Source: Comamonadaceae bacterium
GTDB taxonomy: Bacteria > Pseudomonadota > Gammaproteobacteria > Burkholderiales > Burkholderiaceae_C
Reading direction: 5' to 3'
Assembly: GCA_947475495.1 (NCBI GenBank)
Contig: CANJNX010000048.1
Span: forward strand, 1-6,611
Length of the DNA stretch: 6,611 nt
This document shows positions 1 to 6,025 of this stretch, in pieces. The position numbers and the translations under genes are program-made. The stretch's first letter is position 1. The number at the start of each line of letters is the position of its first letter. The notes beneath the pieces are model-generated. The model was not told the origin of the DNA. It did no database searches and saw only the letters and a list, made by a program, of their open reading frames with translations.

Positions 1-747
1 ACGCCGCAAAGTAAAGCCTTTAAAGCTGAGCCTTTGGATTTGAAGGTGGTGTATGAAGACCAGCACATCTTTGTGATTAACAAGCCCGCAGGCTTGGTGG
101 TACACCCCGCACCCGGCAATTGGAGCGGAACTTTGCTCAATGGCCTGCTTTTTCACGATCCCAAAATTTCTGAGGTGCCACGGGCTGGCATCGTGCATCG
201 GCTTGACAAGGACACCAGCGGCCTCATGGTGGTTGCCCGTTCCCGCAAGGCCATGGATGATTTGGTTCACGCCATCGCTGCGCGGACTGTGAGCCGTCAA
301 TACTTAGCAGTAGGCCATGGGCCATGGAAGGGGGCGCAGGCCCGCACCGTCGAAGCAGCCATAGGGCGCGATCCGCGCAACCGTTTGCGCATGGCGGTCG
401 TTGATTTAGCGAAATCGCCAGGCAAAACCGCCAAAACGGATCTTATTTTTTTGGCCAATAGCCAAGAAGGCTGTTTGGTCCAGTGCGTGCTTCACACGGG
501 AAGAACCCACCAAATCCGGGTGCATATGGCCTCGGTCGGTCACCCTTTGGTGGGGGATGTGGTGTACGGTGGAACCGTTCTCGAGTGCATGCCACGCCAG
601 GCTTTGCACGCTTTTCGCTTGGCATTCCAACACCCGGTCACGGGATTGGACTTGGCTTTCGAGGTGCCTCCGCCCCCAGATTTCATGCACTTACTGAATC
701 ACTGGGGGCTCAGCTACAATGCGGCAACCGCGAGCAAACCTGCTTAA
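1..747 (+). CDS. rluD: 23S rRNA pseudouridine synthase, RluD type (5' end outside the window)
   Basis: This RluA-family synthase isomerises uridine to pseudouridine in rRNA. RluD orthologues act on 23S helix 69 (U1911, U1915 and U1917 in E. coli) during late 50S assembly. The frame is open from base 1, and 248 residues are visible. They include VINKPAGLVVHPAPGNW, then HRLDKDTSG with the catalytic Asp at codon 205-207, then HTGRTHQIRVHMAS and HPLVGDVVYGG, and a conserved C-terminal QALHA. The residues before the catalytic domain (SKAFKAEPLDL) look like the linker after an N-terminal S4 domain, which would lie upstream of the window. The TTG at 34 is therefore not the likely start: it has no clear ribosome binding site and would remove the S4 domain. 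The RluD subtype, as opposed to another RluA member, rests on the HRLDKDTSG context and the APGNWSGTLLNGLL segment. The gene ends 106 nt before scpB. Confidence 0.85.
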   Translation, partial: TPQSKAFKAEPLDLKVVYEDQHIFVINKPAGLVVHPAPGNWSGTLLNGLLFHDPKISEVPRAGIVHRLDKDTSGLMVVARSRKAMDDLVHAIAARTVSRQYLAVGHGPWKGAQARTVEAAIGRDPRNRLRMAVVDLAKSPGKTAKTDLIFLANSQEGCLVQCVLHTGRTHQIRVHMASVGHPLVGDVVYGGTVLECMPRQALHAFRLAFQHPVTGLDLAFEVPPPPDFMHLLNHWGLSYNAATASKPA

Positions 748-769
748 ATAGGCGGTCCTCGGTGGCAGT

Positions 770-810
770 AGCGGTGTTTTGCACCGTCTTTTGCCCAAAA
801 CATAACCGCT
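770..810 (+). repeat. long inverted repeat upstream of scpB, with a 3-nt bulge
   Basis: AGCGGTGTTTTG (770-781) pairs with CAAAAC (796-801) and ACCGCT (805-810). That gives 12 Watson-Crick pairs, interrupted only by a 3-nt bulge (ATA, 802-804) on the 3' arm. The loop is 782-795. This fold excludes the small hairpin at 772-786, so the leader could switch between two shapes. No U-rich tract follows, so this is not itself an intrinsic terminator. Its role is unknown. It could be RNA structure in the rluD 3' end or the scpB leader, or simply two overlapping dyads. Confidence 0.45.
771..793 (+). terminator. weak candidate intrinsic terminator after rluD
   Basis: A 5-bp stem, CGGTG (772-776) with CACCG (782-786), closes a TTTTG loop and is followed by TCTTTTG. 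A G-U pair between 771 and 787 could extend it. It lies about 25 nt after the rluD stop, where a terminator would be expected. The stem is short and the U tract is interrupted. The same bases can also form the larger hairpin at 770-810, so the terminator call is tentative. Confidence 0.3.
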
Positions 811-836
811 TTGCATGTCCTTCTAGGACAAGCAAA
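810..836 (+). repeat. near-perfect 27-nt palindrome just upstream of scpB
   Basis: TTTGC (810-814) pairs with GCAAA (832-836), and TGTCCT (816-821) pairs with AGGACA (825-830). There is one A-A mismatch (815/831) and a 3-nt TCT loop, making 11 Watson-Crick pairs. It ends 17 nt before the scpB ATG and just upstream of the GGAAA ribosome binding site (843-847). It could be a DNA operator dyad or an RNA hairpin that affects scpB translation or protects mRNA. No known regulator site is recognised. Confidence 0.5.
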
Positions 837-853
837 CCGCCCGGAAACGCTTC

Positions 854-1543
854 ATGATCCATACGTCCGAAGCAAAGCGAGTCCTCGAAACTGCGCTGAT
901 TTGCTCGCAACAAGCTTTGTCGGTCCGCGAAATGCGAACGCTGTTTAACGATGCAGTGGGTGCCGACACGCTCAAAGAAATGCTCCAAGAGATTGCTTTG
1001 GAGTGGACAAGCAAGGGGGTTGAACTGGTCCAAGTGGCTTCAGGCTGGCGCTTTCAGAGTCGCCCTGAGATGCGCGAATACTTAGACCGCTTGCATCCAG
1101 AAAAGCCCCCCCGCTATACCCGCGCCACCTTGGAAACGCTGGCGATCATTGCGTATCGGCAACCGGTGACACGCGGCGACATGGAAGATATTCGAGGCGT
1201 CACGATCAATTCTCTGCTGATCAAACAATTGGAAGACCGGGGTTGGGTCGAAGTGATTGGCCACCGCGAAGCCGTGGGACGCCCCGCACTTTTTGCAACG
1301 ACCAAGCAGTTTTTAGATGACTTGGGTTTAACCAGCCTCGACCAGTTACCTGCGATCAGCCATCCAGGCTCCCAAGGTGCTGATGCTTTGGATCCCTTCA
1401 TGGAGGCGATGGCCCCCAAGAAAGAAGACTCCGGCCATTCCGTACTTGAGGCCCCTCCAGAAGATCCAGAGGAAGCCCAGTTGTCCATGGATTTACCCAT
1501 ATCCCCACCGATTTCCCCCCCTGAAAGTTTTGGCAATGAATGA
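854..1543 (+). CDS. scpB: segregation and condensation protein B
   Basis: ScpB is the dimeric winged-helix (kite) subunit that binds ScpA, the kleisin that bridges SMC, and so takes part in chromosome condensation and segregation on the nucleoid. The 229-residue protein shows two winged-helix domains, at about 6-80 and 86-165. Hallmarks are LETLAIIAYRQPVTRGDM (93-110), the following EDIRGV, and GRPALFATTKQFLDDLGL (142-159). A tail of roughly 60 residues follows that is acidic, rich in Pro and Ser, and probably disordered. The ATG at 854 has GGAAA 6 nt upstream. The last 8 nt overlap rluB, and scpB next to rluB is a recurrent pairing in bacteria. No scpA is visible, so the kleisin must be encoded elsewhere. 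The preceding leader is rich in inverted repeats. Confidence 0.95.
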   Translation: MIHTSEAKRVLETALICSQQALSVREMRTLFNDAVGADTLKEMLQEIALEWTSKGVELVQVASGWRFQSRPEMREYLDRLHPEKPPRYTRATLETLAIIAYRQPVTRGDMEDIRGVTINSLLIKQLEDRGWVEVIGHREAVGRPALFATTKQFLDDLGLTSLDQLPAISHPGSQGADALDPFMEAMAPKKEDSGHSVLEAPPEDPEEAQLSMDLPISPPISPPESFGNE

Positions 1544-2708
1544 CATAGATCCGACCCTGCCAGAACCCGTTGTGGATGAGGCGCAGGAGACCCCCATCGA
1601 TGCAGATGGCAGCCGATTTGTGGAGGTAATTTCGGGTCAATTTGACGCAGACGAGGACAATGTGGACGCGGCACCTGCCAAACGCGTTTTGGCACCGCAA
1701 ACGGAGTCGCCAAAGCTGCATAAGGTCTTGGCGCAATCGGGTTTAGGTTCGCGCTTAGAAATGGAGCAGCTGATTCTTGAAGGCCGAATTTCCGTCAACA
1801 ATGAACCCGCACACATTGGCCAACGGATTCAATTTGGCGACCATATCAAGGTCAATGGCAAGCCCATCCGTTTTCGCATTGACCCGCCGCCAGCGCGCGT
1901 GATTGCGTACCACAAGCCAGTAGGTGAAGTCGTTACCCACGACGACCCGCAAAATCGACCCACGGTGTTTCGACGCTTGCCTAAATTGCACCAAGGAAAG
2001 TGGCAATCCGTGGGAAGACTGGACTTGAATACGGAAGGTCTGCTTCTTTTCACCAGTTCCGGCGAGTTGGCCAACAATTTGATGCACCCACGATTTGGTC
2101 TGGTTCGCGAGTATGCCGTTCGGGTTTTGGGGTCTTTGAGCAAAGAAGAAAAGCAAATGCTGCTCACCGGAGTCAAGCTTGACGATGGGATAGCGCAATT
2201 TGGCTCCATTGAAGCCGGCGGAGGCGAGGGCAGTAACTGCTGGTACCGCGTAACGATTTCAGAGGGCCGCAACCGCGAGGTGCGTCGGATGTTGGAAGCC
2301 GTGGGCCACGCCGTGAGCCGTTTGATTCGTATCCGCTACGGAGCGATGGTGCTTCCTCGGGGCTTAAAACGAGGCGCTTGGATGGAACTCGACGATTCCG
2401 ATATCCAAGCCTTGGTGAAAGCCGCGGGTACTGCATCACCCCCTTCGCGCGAAGGCCAAGCCGATGAAATAAAGCGCCCGGTACGTTACCGAGGTGCAGA
2501 GCCCCGCATGTATGCAAAACGCCCTCCGCCTGGGCGGGGTGCGAATCGATCAGGAAATGCCAAACCTGCCGCATCTGCGCAGCCCGATCCCTTGAAAACC
2601 TCGGTCGGCTATATCGGAGCGGACAGTCTGACGCGCCAGCGCAAACAAGAGGCCCTAAACCCTCGCAATGGCCCTGGCGGACCGCGCCGCCCCGGACGCA
2701 GTCGCTGA
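1536..2708 (+). CDS. rluB: 23S rRNA pseudouridine synthase RluB with charged terminal extensions
   Basis: This RsuA-family synthase corresponds to RluB, which makes pseudouridine 2605 of 23S rRNA (E. coli numbering) near the peptidyl-transferase centre. From the ATG at 1536 it has 390 residues. An acidic N-terminal extension (about 1-55) precedes an S4 RNA-binding domain (about 58-105, PKLHKVLAQSGLGSR). The catalytic domain carries GRLDLNTEGLLLFTSSGEL with catalytic Asp163, GGGEGSNCWY, and EGRNREVRRMLEAVG (243-257), then SRLIRIRYG. A basic Arg/Pro/Gly-rich tail (about 300-390) follows. E. coli RluB is shorter, at 291 residues, so both ends are extended. The frame is open back to an ATG at 1377, but that stretch lies within scpB and encodes nothing RluB-like. 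The 1536 start overlaps scpB by 8 nt, which is typical of translational coupling; upstream GAAAG (1523-1527) is a modest ribosome binding site. Confidence 0.92.
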   Translation: MNDIDPTLPEPVVDEAQETPIDADGSRFVEVISGQFDADEDNVDAAPAKRVLAPQTESPKLHKVLAQSGLGSRLEMEQLILEGRISVNNEPAHIGQRIQFGDHIKVNGKPIRFRIDPPPARVIAYHKPVGEVVTHDDPQNRPTVFRRLPKLHQGKWQSVGRLDLNTEGLLLFTSSGELANNLMHPRFGLVREYAVRVLGSLSKEEKQMLLTGVKLDDGIAQFGSIEAGGGEGSNCWYRVTISEGRNREVRRMLEAVGHAVSRLIRIRYGAMVLPRGLKRGAWMELDDSDIQALVKAAGTASPPSREGQADEIKRPVRYRGAEPRMYAKRPPPGRGANRSGNAKPAASAQPDPLKTSVGYIGADSLTRQRKQEALNPRNGPGGPRRPGRSR

Positions 2709-2754
2709 GTGGCGAATGCTAAAATCAAGCGCTTTGCTACGCAGGGTGGCGAAT
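2709..2754 (+). repeat. pair of 9-bp direct repeats around the ndk promoter
   Basis: GTGGCGAAT occurs at 2709-2717 and again at 2746-2754, spaced 37 bp start to start. The first copy abuts the extended -10 and the second lies in the predicted leader. The spacing is not an exact number of helical turns. This may be chance or a paired protein site; no known motif is recognised. Confidence 0.35.
2717..2725 (+). promoter_or_regulatory. extended -10 promoter for ndk and the downstream cluster
   Basis: TGCTAAAAT at 2717-2725 matches the extended -10 consensus TGnTATAAT except at one base. It starts 8 nt after the rluB stop. No good -35 is seen 16-18 nt upstream, which is common with extended -10 elements. 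Transcription would start near 2732, within the 8-bp palindrome AAGCGCTT (2727-2734), giving a leader of about 50 nt before ndk. This is the best promoter candidate in the window and could drive ndk-rlmN-pilF-rodZ-ispG. Confidence 0.55.
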
Positions 2755-2781
2755 CATTAACTTCTAGACTGAAAAATTCAT

Positions 2782-3207
2782 ATGACTATCGAACGCACTC
2801 TTTCCATCATTAAGCCCGACGCCGTTGCAAAAAACGTCATCGGCCAGATTTACGCTCGTTTTGAAGCGTCTGGTTTGAAAGTGGTTGCTGCGCGTATGGC
2901 GCACCTTTCGCGTGGCGAAGCCGAAGCTTTTTATGGGGTTCACAAAGCCCGTCCTTTTTTCAAAGACTTGGTTGATTTCATGATTTCAGGCCCTGTCATG
3001 ATTCAAGCCCTTGAAGGCGAAAACGCTATTTTGAAAAACCGTGATTTGATGGGTGCCACCGATCCTAAGAAGGCTGCCCCTGGAACCATTCGTGCCGATT
3101 TCGCCGATAGCATTGACGCCAATGCCGTGCATGGCTCCGATGCTGCAGAAACTGCTGCTGTAGAAATCGCCTTTTTCTTCCCCGGCATGAACGTGTATTC
3201 GCGTTAA
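2782..3207 (+). CDS. ndk: nucleoside diphosphate kinase
   Basis: This cytosolic enzyme transfers the gamma phosphate from ATP to other (d)NDPs through a phospho-histidine intermediate, balancing NTP and dNTP pools. The 141-residue protein is full length for the family. It opens with [14 protein letters not shown] (Lys11 is the conserved active-site lysine), and HKARPFF follows at 54-60. The signature [20 protein letters not shown] (114-133) carries the active-site His117. The ATG at 2782 is preceded only by a weak A-rich GAAAAA (2771-2776) as a possible ribosome binding site. It is the first gene after the promoter candidate at 2717-2725 and is followed by rlmN after 8 nt. Codon use looks like that of a well expressed gene (many GCC, CGT and AAA codons), and nothing is missing. 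Confidence 0.97.
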   Translation: MTIERTLSIIKPDAVAKNVIGQIYARFEASGLKVVAARMAHLSRGEAEAFYGVHKARPFFKDLVDFMISGPVMIQALEGENAILKNRDLMGATDPKKAAPGTIRADFADSIDANAVHGSDAAETAAVEIAFFFPGMNVYSR

Positions 3208-3215
3208 TTTGCACA

Positions 3216-4376
3216 ATGACGGCCAATCTTCTCGACTATGACCTCGAGGGCTTGGCCCTTTTTTGTGAGCAACTAGGCGAGAAGCGGTTCCGTGCCACCC
3301 AACTGTTTCGTTGGATCCATCAAAAAGGGGCATCCCAATTTGATGCGATGACTGACTTGGCGAAGTCACTCAGAGAAAAAATGGCAGGCTGCGCGGCAGT
3401 CACGCCGCTGAAGCTGATTTCGCAGCACGAATCCCGAGACGGAACCATCAAATGGCTCTTCGACGTGGGTGCGGGGGATGCGGTAGAGGCCGTCTTTATT
3501 CCTGAAACCGACCGCGGAACATTGTGTATCTCTTCACAGGCTGGCTGTGCTGTCGGTTGCCGGTTTTGCTCTACCGGACACCAGGGTTTCAGCAGAAATT
3601 TAACAGCAGGTGAAATCATTGCCCAGCTTTGGTTTGCTGAGCATTTTCTTCGCAAGCATCTGGCGCGTGATGAACGCATCATCTCCAACGTCGTGATGAT
3701 GGGTATGGGTGAGCCCTTGCAAAATTACGATGCCTTGGTCCAAGCTTTGCGGGTGATGTTGGATGACCATGGCTATGGATTGTCTCGCCGCAGGGTCACC
3801 GTTTCGACCTCCGGGGTGGTCCCCATGATGGACAGACTCGGAGCCGATTGTCCCGTGGCTTTGGCAGTTTCATTGCACGCCCCACAAGACCTTTTGCGCG
3901 ATCACTTGGTTCCTCTCAATAAAAAGTACCCTCTCGCAGAGCTCATGCAGGCCTGTGTGCGGTATTTGGACCATGCGCCGCGCGACTTTATTACCTTTGA
4001 ATACTGCATGCTCGAAGGTGTGAACGATTCGCCGGAGCTCGCAAGAGATCTCCTTGACTTGCTTCGCGCCTCAGGGGGGGGGCTGGCATGGTGCAAGTTA
4101 AACCTGATTCCATTTAACCCTTTCCCAGCCTCTGGCTTGAAACGTTCCAGCCCAGAGCGCGTTACTGCCTTTGCCAAAGTCCTCACGGATGCAGGCTTGG
4201 TGACTACGATTCGCAAAACCCGGGGTGATGATATCGACGCTGCCTGCGGTCAATTGGCTGGGGATGTCAAAGACCGGACCCAGGTGGTGGTTCGAATGAA
4301 CAAACAACGCAGCGCGATGGCCATCTCCACCCCCATCCTCGCTCCTTTAGCCAATACTGCGCTTGGCGTTGAATGA
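3216..4376 (+). CDS. rlmN: dual-specificity 23S rRNA (A2503-C2) and tRNA (A37-C2) methyltransferase
   Basis: This radical SAM enzyme methylates C2 of adenosine 2503 in 23S rRNA and of A37 in some tRNAs, by way of a methyl-cysteine intermediate. The 386-residue protein is close to the E. coli length of 384. The [4Fe-4S] ligands are Cys111, Cys115 and Cys118 in CAVGCRFC. The two other mechanistic cysteines are Cys104 (GTLCISS) and Cys344 ([10 protein letters not shown]). Also present are GMGEP (163-167) for SAM binding, RRVTVSTSG (192-200), and [11 protein letters not shown] (294-304). The N-terminal helical RNA-binding domain covers about 1-90. The ATG at 3216 lies 8 nt after the ndk stop, with only a poor ribosome binding site. 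A run of nine G (4074-4082) encodes the GlyGlyGly loop at 287-289 and is a possible slippage site. All catalytic residues are intact. Confidence 0.97.
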   Translation: MTANLLDYDLEGLALFCEQLGEKRFRATQLFRWIHQKGASQFDAMTDLAKSLREKMAGCAAVTPLKLISQHESRDGTIKWLFDVGAGDAVEAVFIPETDRGTLCISSQAGCAVGCRFCSTGHQGFSRNLTAGEIIAQLWFAEHFLRKHLARDERIISNVVMMGMGEPLQNYDALVQALRVMLDDHGYGLSRRRVTVSTSGVVPMMDRLGADCPVALAVSLHAPQDLLRDHLVPLNKKYPLAELMQACVRYLDHAPRDFITFEYCMLEGVNDSPELARDLLDLLRASGGGLAWCKLNLIPFNPFPASGLKRSSPERVTAFAKVLTDAGLVTTIRKTRGDDIDAACGQLAGDVKDRTQVVVRMNKQRSAMAISTPILAPLANTALGVE

Positions 4377-4377
4377 C

Positions 4378-5184
4378 ATGGTGTCTCTGATGCGCTTGCC
4401 GCTGCTCCTATCCCTTGCAACCCTCGTTTTGCTGGGGTTTTCGGGGTGTGGGAGTATGTCAGCGCAAACGAGCGCCAAGTCTGATCTTGTGACCCCTTCG
4501 GATGAGTCTGAGTCCCGAAAGCGTGCACGTATTCGACTGGAATTGGCCATTGCTTACTTCCATGCGGGCAAACCCACAATCGCTTTGGATGAAGTCAAGC
4601 AGTCCATTGCTGCGGATCCCACACTCGCTGAGTCCGTCGCTTTGCGCGGTTTAATTTATATGCAGCTTCAAGAGCCTGCGCTTGCCGAAGCAAGCTTTCG
4701 CAAAGCCTTGGAATTGAATCCCGCGTCACTGCAAGTTCAACACAATTTTGGATTGCTACTGTGTCAGCAAGGCCGCATGGAAGAAGCGTCGCGTTACTTG
4801 AACGCTGCGATTGCCAGCCCCGTGGAAGAAGAGCGTGCCAAATCTTGGATGATTTTGGGTCTGTGCCAGGCGAAAAATAAACAAATGGCCCAGGCAGAGA
4901 AAAGCTTGCACAACGCCTATGCGATGGATCCCACCAATGCGCCTGCGGCTTTTAGTTTGTCTAATTTTCTGTATGAAAATGAACAATACACGCAGTCGCA
5001 AGGCTATGTCGCCCGTCTCAATCAAACCAAGAATGCCAATGCCGAGTCTTTGTGGCTGGGGATCAAAGTAGCGCGAAAGTTAGGAGATGCCAAAGCCGTT
5101 GAAACTTTGCGTTCGCAGCTTATCCAGAGGTTTCCCAATTCCAAGGAAGTTCAGTTTTTAGAGCGAGGCTATACCAATGAATGA
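4378..5184 (+). CDS. pilF: type IV pilus biogenesis/stability lipoprotein (PilF/PilW), TPR pilotin
   Basis: PilF (PilW in Neisseria) is an outer-membrane lipoprotein that localises and multimerises the PilQ secretin of type IV pili. The 268-residue protein starts with a signal peptide: Arg6, a hydrophobic core at 7-20 and the lipobox FSGC, giving lipidated Cys24. The residue after Cys is Gly, not Asp, consistent with sorting to the outer membrane. About six TPR repeats fill residues 50-256; clear ones start near 50, 84, 118, 153 and 188. Typical TPR patterns such as AEASFRKALELNP (103-115) are seen. The ATG at 4378 is 1 nt after the rlmN stop. A TTG at 4363 (inside rlmN) and an ATG at 4390 are alternatives, and 4390 would still give a complete signal peptide. 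Placement between rlmN and rodZ matches Pseudomonas and Burkholderiales gene order, which supports the pilotin call over a generic TPR protein. Confidence 0.85.
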   Translation: MVSLMRLPLLLSLATLVLLGFSGCGSMSAQTSAKSDLVTPSDESESRKRARIRLELAIAYFHAGKPTIALDEVKQSIAADPTLAESVALRGLIYMQLQEPALAEASFRKALELNPASLQVQHNFGLLLCQQGRMEEASRYLNAAIASPVEEERAKSWMILGLCQAKNKQMAQAEKSLHNAYAMDPTNAPAAFSLSNFLYENEQYTQSQGYVARLNQTKNANAESLWLGIKVARKLGDAKAVETLRSQLIQRFPNSKEVQFLERGYTNE

Positions 5185-6025
5185 GGATGTCAACGGTTTG
5201 ATTTCATCCCTCGAAGGCGAAACGGCTGCGCAAGCGCCCATGACTGCGGGCGGGTTGTTGCGTCAGGCCCGGCAAGACGCCGGACTGTCGATAGAAGAAT
5301 TGGCTTCGCGGGTGAAAATCCATGTCAAAAGGCTGCTGGCTTTAGAAGAAAACCAGCTCGATCAAATTCCGGACGCCGTTCTCTTGCGGGCAATGGCGTC
5401 GAGCGTCGCACGCACACTTCATATCGAGCCACAACGTATCTTGGAACTTTTGCCTGAAAGCCCTAAACCTGTTTTCGTCAATATCGAAGACAACATCAAG
5501 GCTTCTTATGGCGAGCCGACGCATCTGAGCGCCAAATTGCGAAGCTTTTTTTCAGCCTCATCCCACGTATTTTTTGCCGGCCTCTTAGTGGCAGCTGCCG
5601 CTCTGGTGTATTTTTCTCCTCAGCTTGAATCCGTGTGGGATTCGTATTTCCCGCAGTCTACGGAAATCACGTCCACGGTGACCGTGGTCGAAGTGCCGCA
5701 AGTGATTCAGGTGCCACAAACCTTGGAGGTGCCCGCACCGATGCCTGAGACAGCCCCTATTGCCAGTGCGCCCGTGGTTCTTCCGGTGAGTTCGCCATTG
5801 GTTTTCAAGGTGCGGGGCAGTTCATGGATAGAGGTCACCGATTCGGCGGGCATTGTTCTTTTCCAACGAAGACTGGAGGCGGGCGAATCCGCTAGCGTCT
5901 CGGGCGCCTTGCCGCTTTCCGTTGTTGTCGGACGCGCGGACCTGACCGATGTGCAATGGAAAGACAAACCATTCACCCTCACGGGCGTGGCCCAAGACAA
6001 CGTTGCAAGATTTAAGGTGCAGTGA
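5177..6025 (+). CDS. rodZ: RodZ-like transmembrane helix-turn-helix protein (MreB-associated cell-shape factor)
   Basis: RodZ anchors MreB filaments to the inner membrane and helps maintain rod shape. The 282-residue protein has an XRE-type helix-turn-helix at about 25-90 ([19 protein letters not shown]), a basic juxtamembrane stretch, and one transmembrane segment (about 129-147, [18 protein letters not shown]). A Val/Pro-rich periplasmic linker follows (about 165-205, repeated VP pairs), then the C-terminal beta domain (about 208-282, DUF4115 type: [27 protein letters not shown]). The ATG at 5177 overlaps pilF by 8 nt, with GAGG at 5165-5168 as ribosome binding site. The MreB-contact positions Phe60 and Tyr64 of E. 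coli RodZ align with Leu69 and Met73 here (alignment by eye), so the contact surface is altered. Residues of the second helix remain DNA-binding-like, so a regulatory role is also conceivable. Confidence 0.9.
   Translation: MNEDVNGLISSLEGETAAQAPMTAGGLLRQARQDAGLSIEELASRVKIHVKRLLALEENQLDQIPDAVLLRAMASSVARTLHIEPQRILELLPESPKPVFVNIEDNIKASYGEPTHLSAKLRSFFSASSHVFFAGLLVAAAALVYFSPQLESVWDSYFPQSTEITSTVTVVEVPQVIQVPQTLEVPAPMPETAPIASAPVVLPVSSPLVFKVRGSSWIEVTDSAGIVLFQRRLEAGESASVSGALPLSVVVGRADLTDVQWKDKPFTLTGVAQDNVARFKVQ

Noticed and set aside
34..36. TTG as the start codon of the RluD-type gene
   Set aside because: The frame is open upstream to base 1, the residues there look like the RluD interdomain linker, and no ribosome binding site precedes the TTG. 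The gene is treated as truncated by the window edge.
314..327. Tandem 7-bp repeat GCCATGG twice inside the RluD-type gene
   Set aside because: Two copies only, within normal coding sequence (His-Gly-Pro-Trp), and not a multiple of three. Best seen as chance.
779..806. Possible sigma70 promoter before scpB (TTGCAC, 16 bp, CATAAC)
   Set aside because: Only 3 of 6 and 4 of 6 matches to consensus, and the bases are better explained by the hairpins. It is too weak to list as a feature.
733..838. Repeated AGCAAACC at 733-740 and 831-838
   Set aside because: An 8-bp match over this distance is expected by chance. One copy is coding and the other belongs to the palindrome arm.
1377..1535. Upstream extension of the rluB frame, starting at the ATG at 1377
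   Set aside because: It lies wholly inside scpB, encodes a low-complexity Trp/Pro/Arg-rich stretch unlike RluB, and the ATG at 1536 gives the usual short overlap with scpB. Its openness is kept as a frameshift observation only.
1114..1713. 199-residue open frame on the minus strand across scpB/rluB
   Set aside because: It is antisense to two confidently assigned genes, has no recognisable domain, is rich in Pro/Arg/Ser as antisense shadows are, and has no visible ribosome binding site. The other minus-strand frames in the window were rejected for the same reasons.
4363..4377. TTG at 4363 as the pilF start
   Set aside because: It adds five residues before the signal peptide and sits inside rlmN, while an ATG 1 nt after the rlmN stop gives a normal lipoprotein leader.
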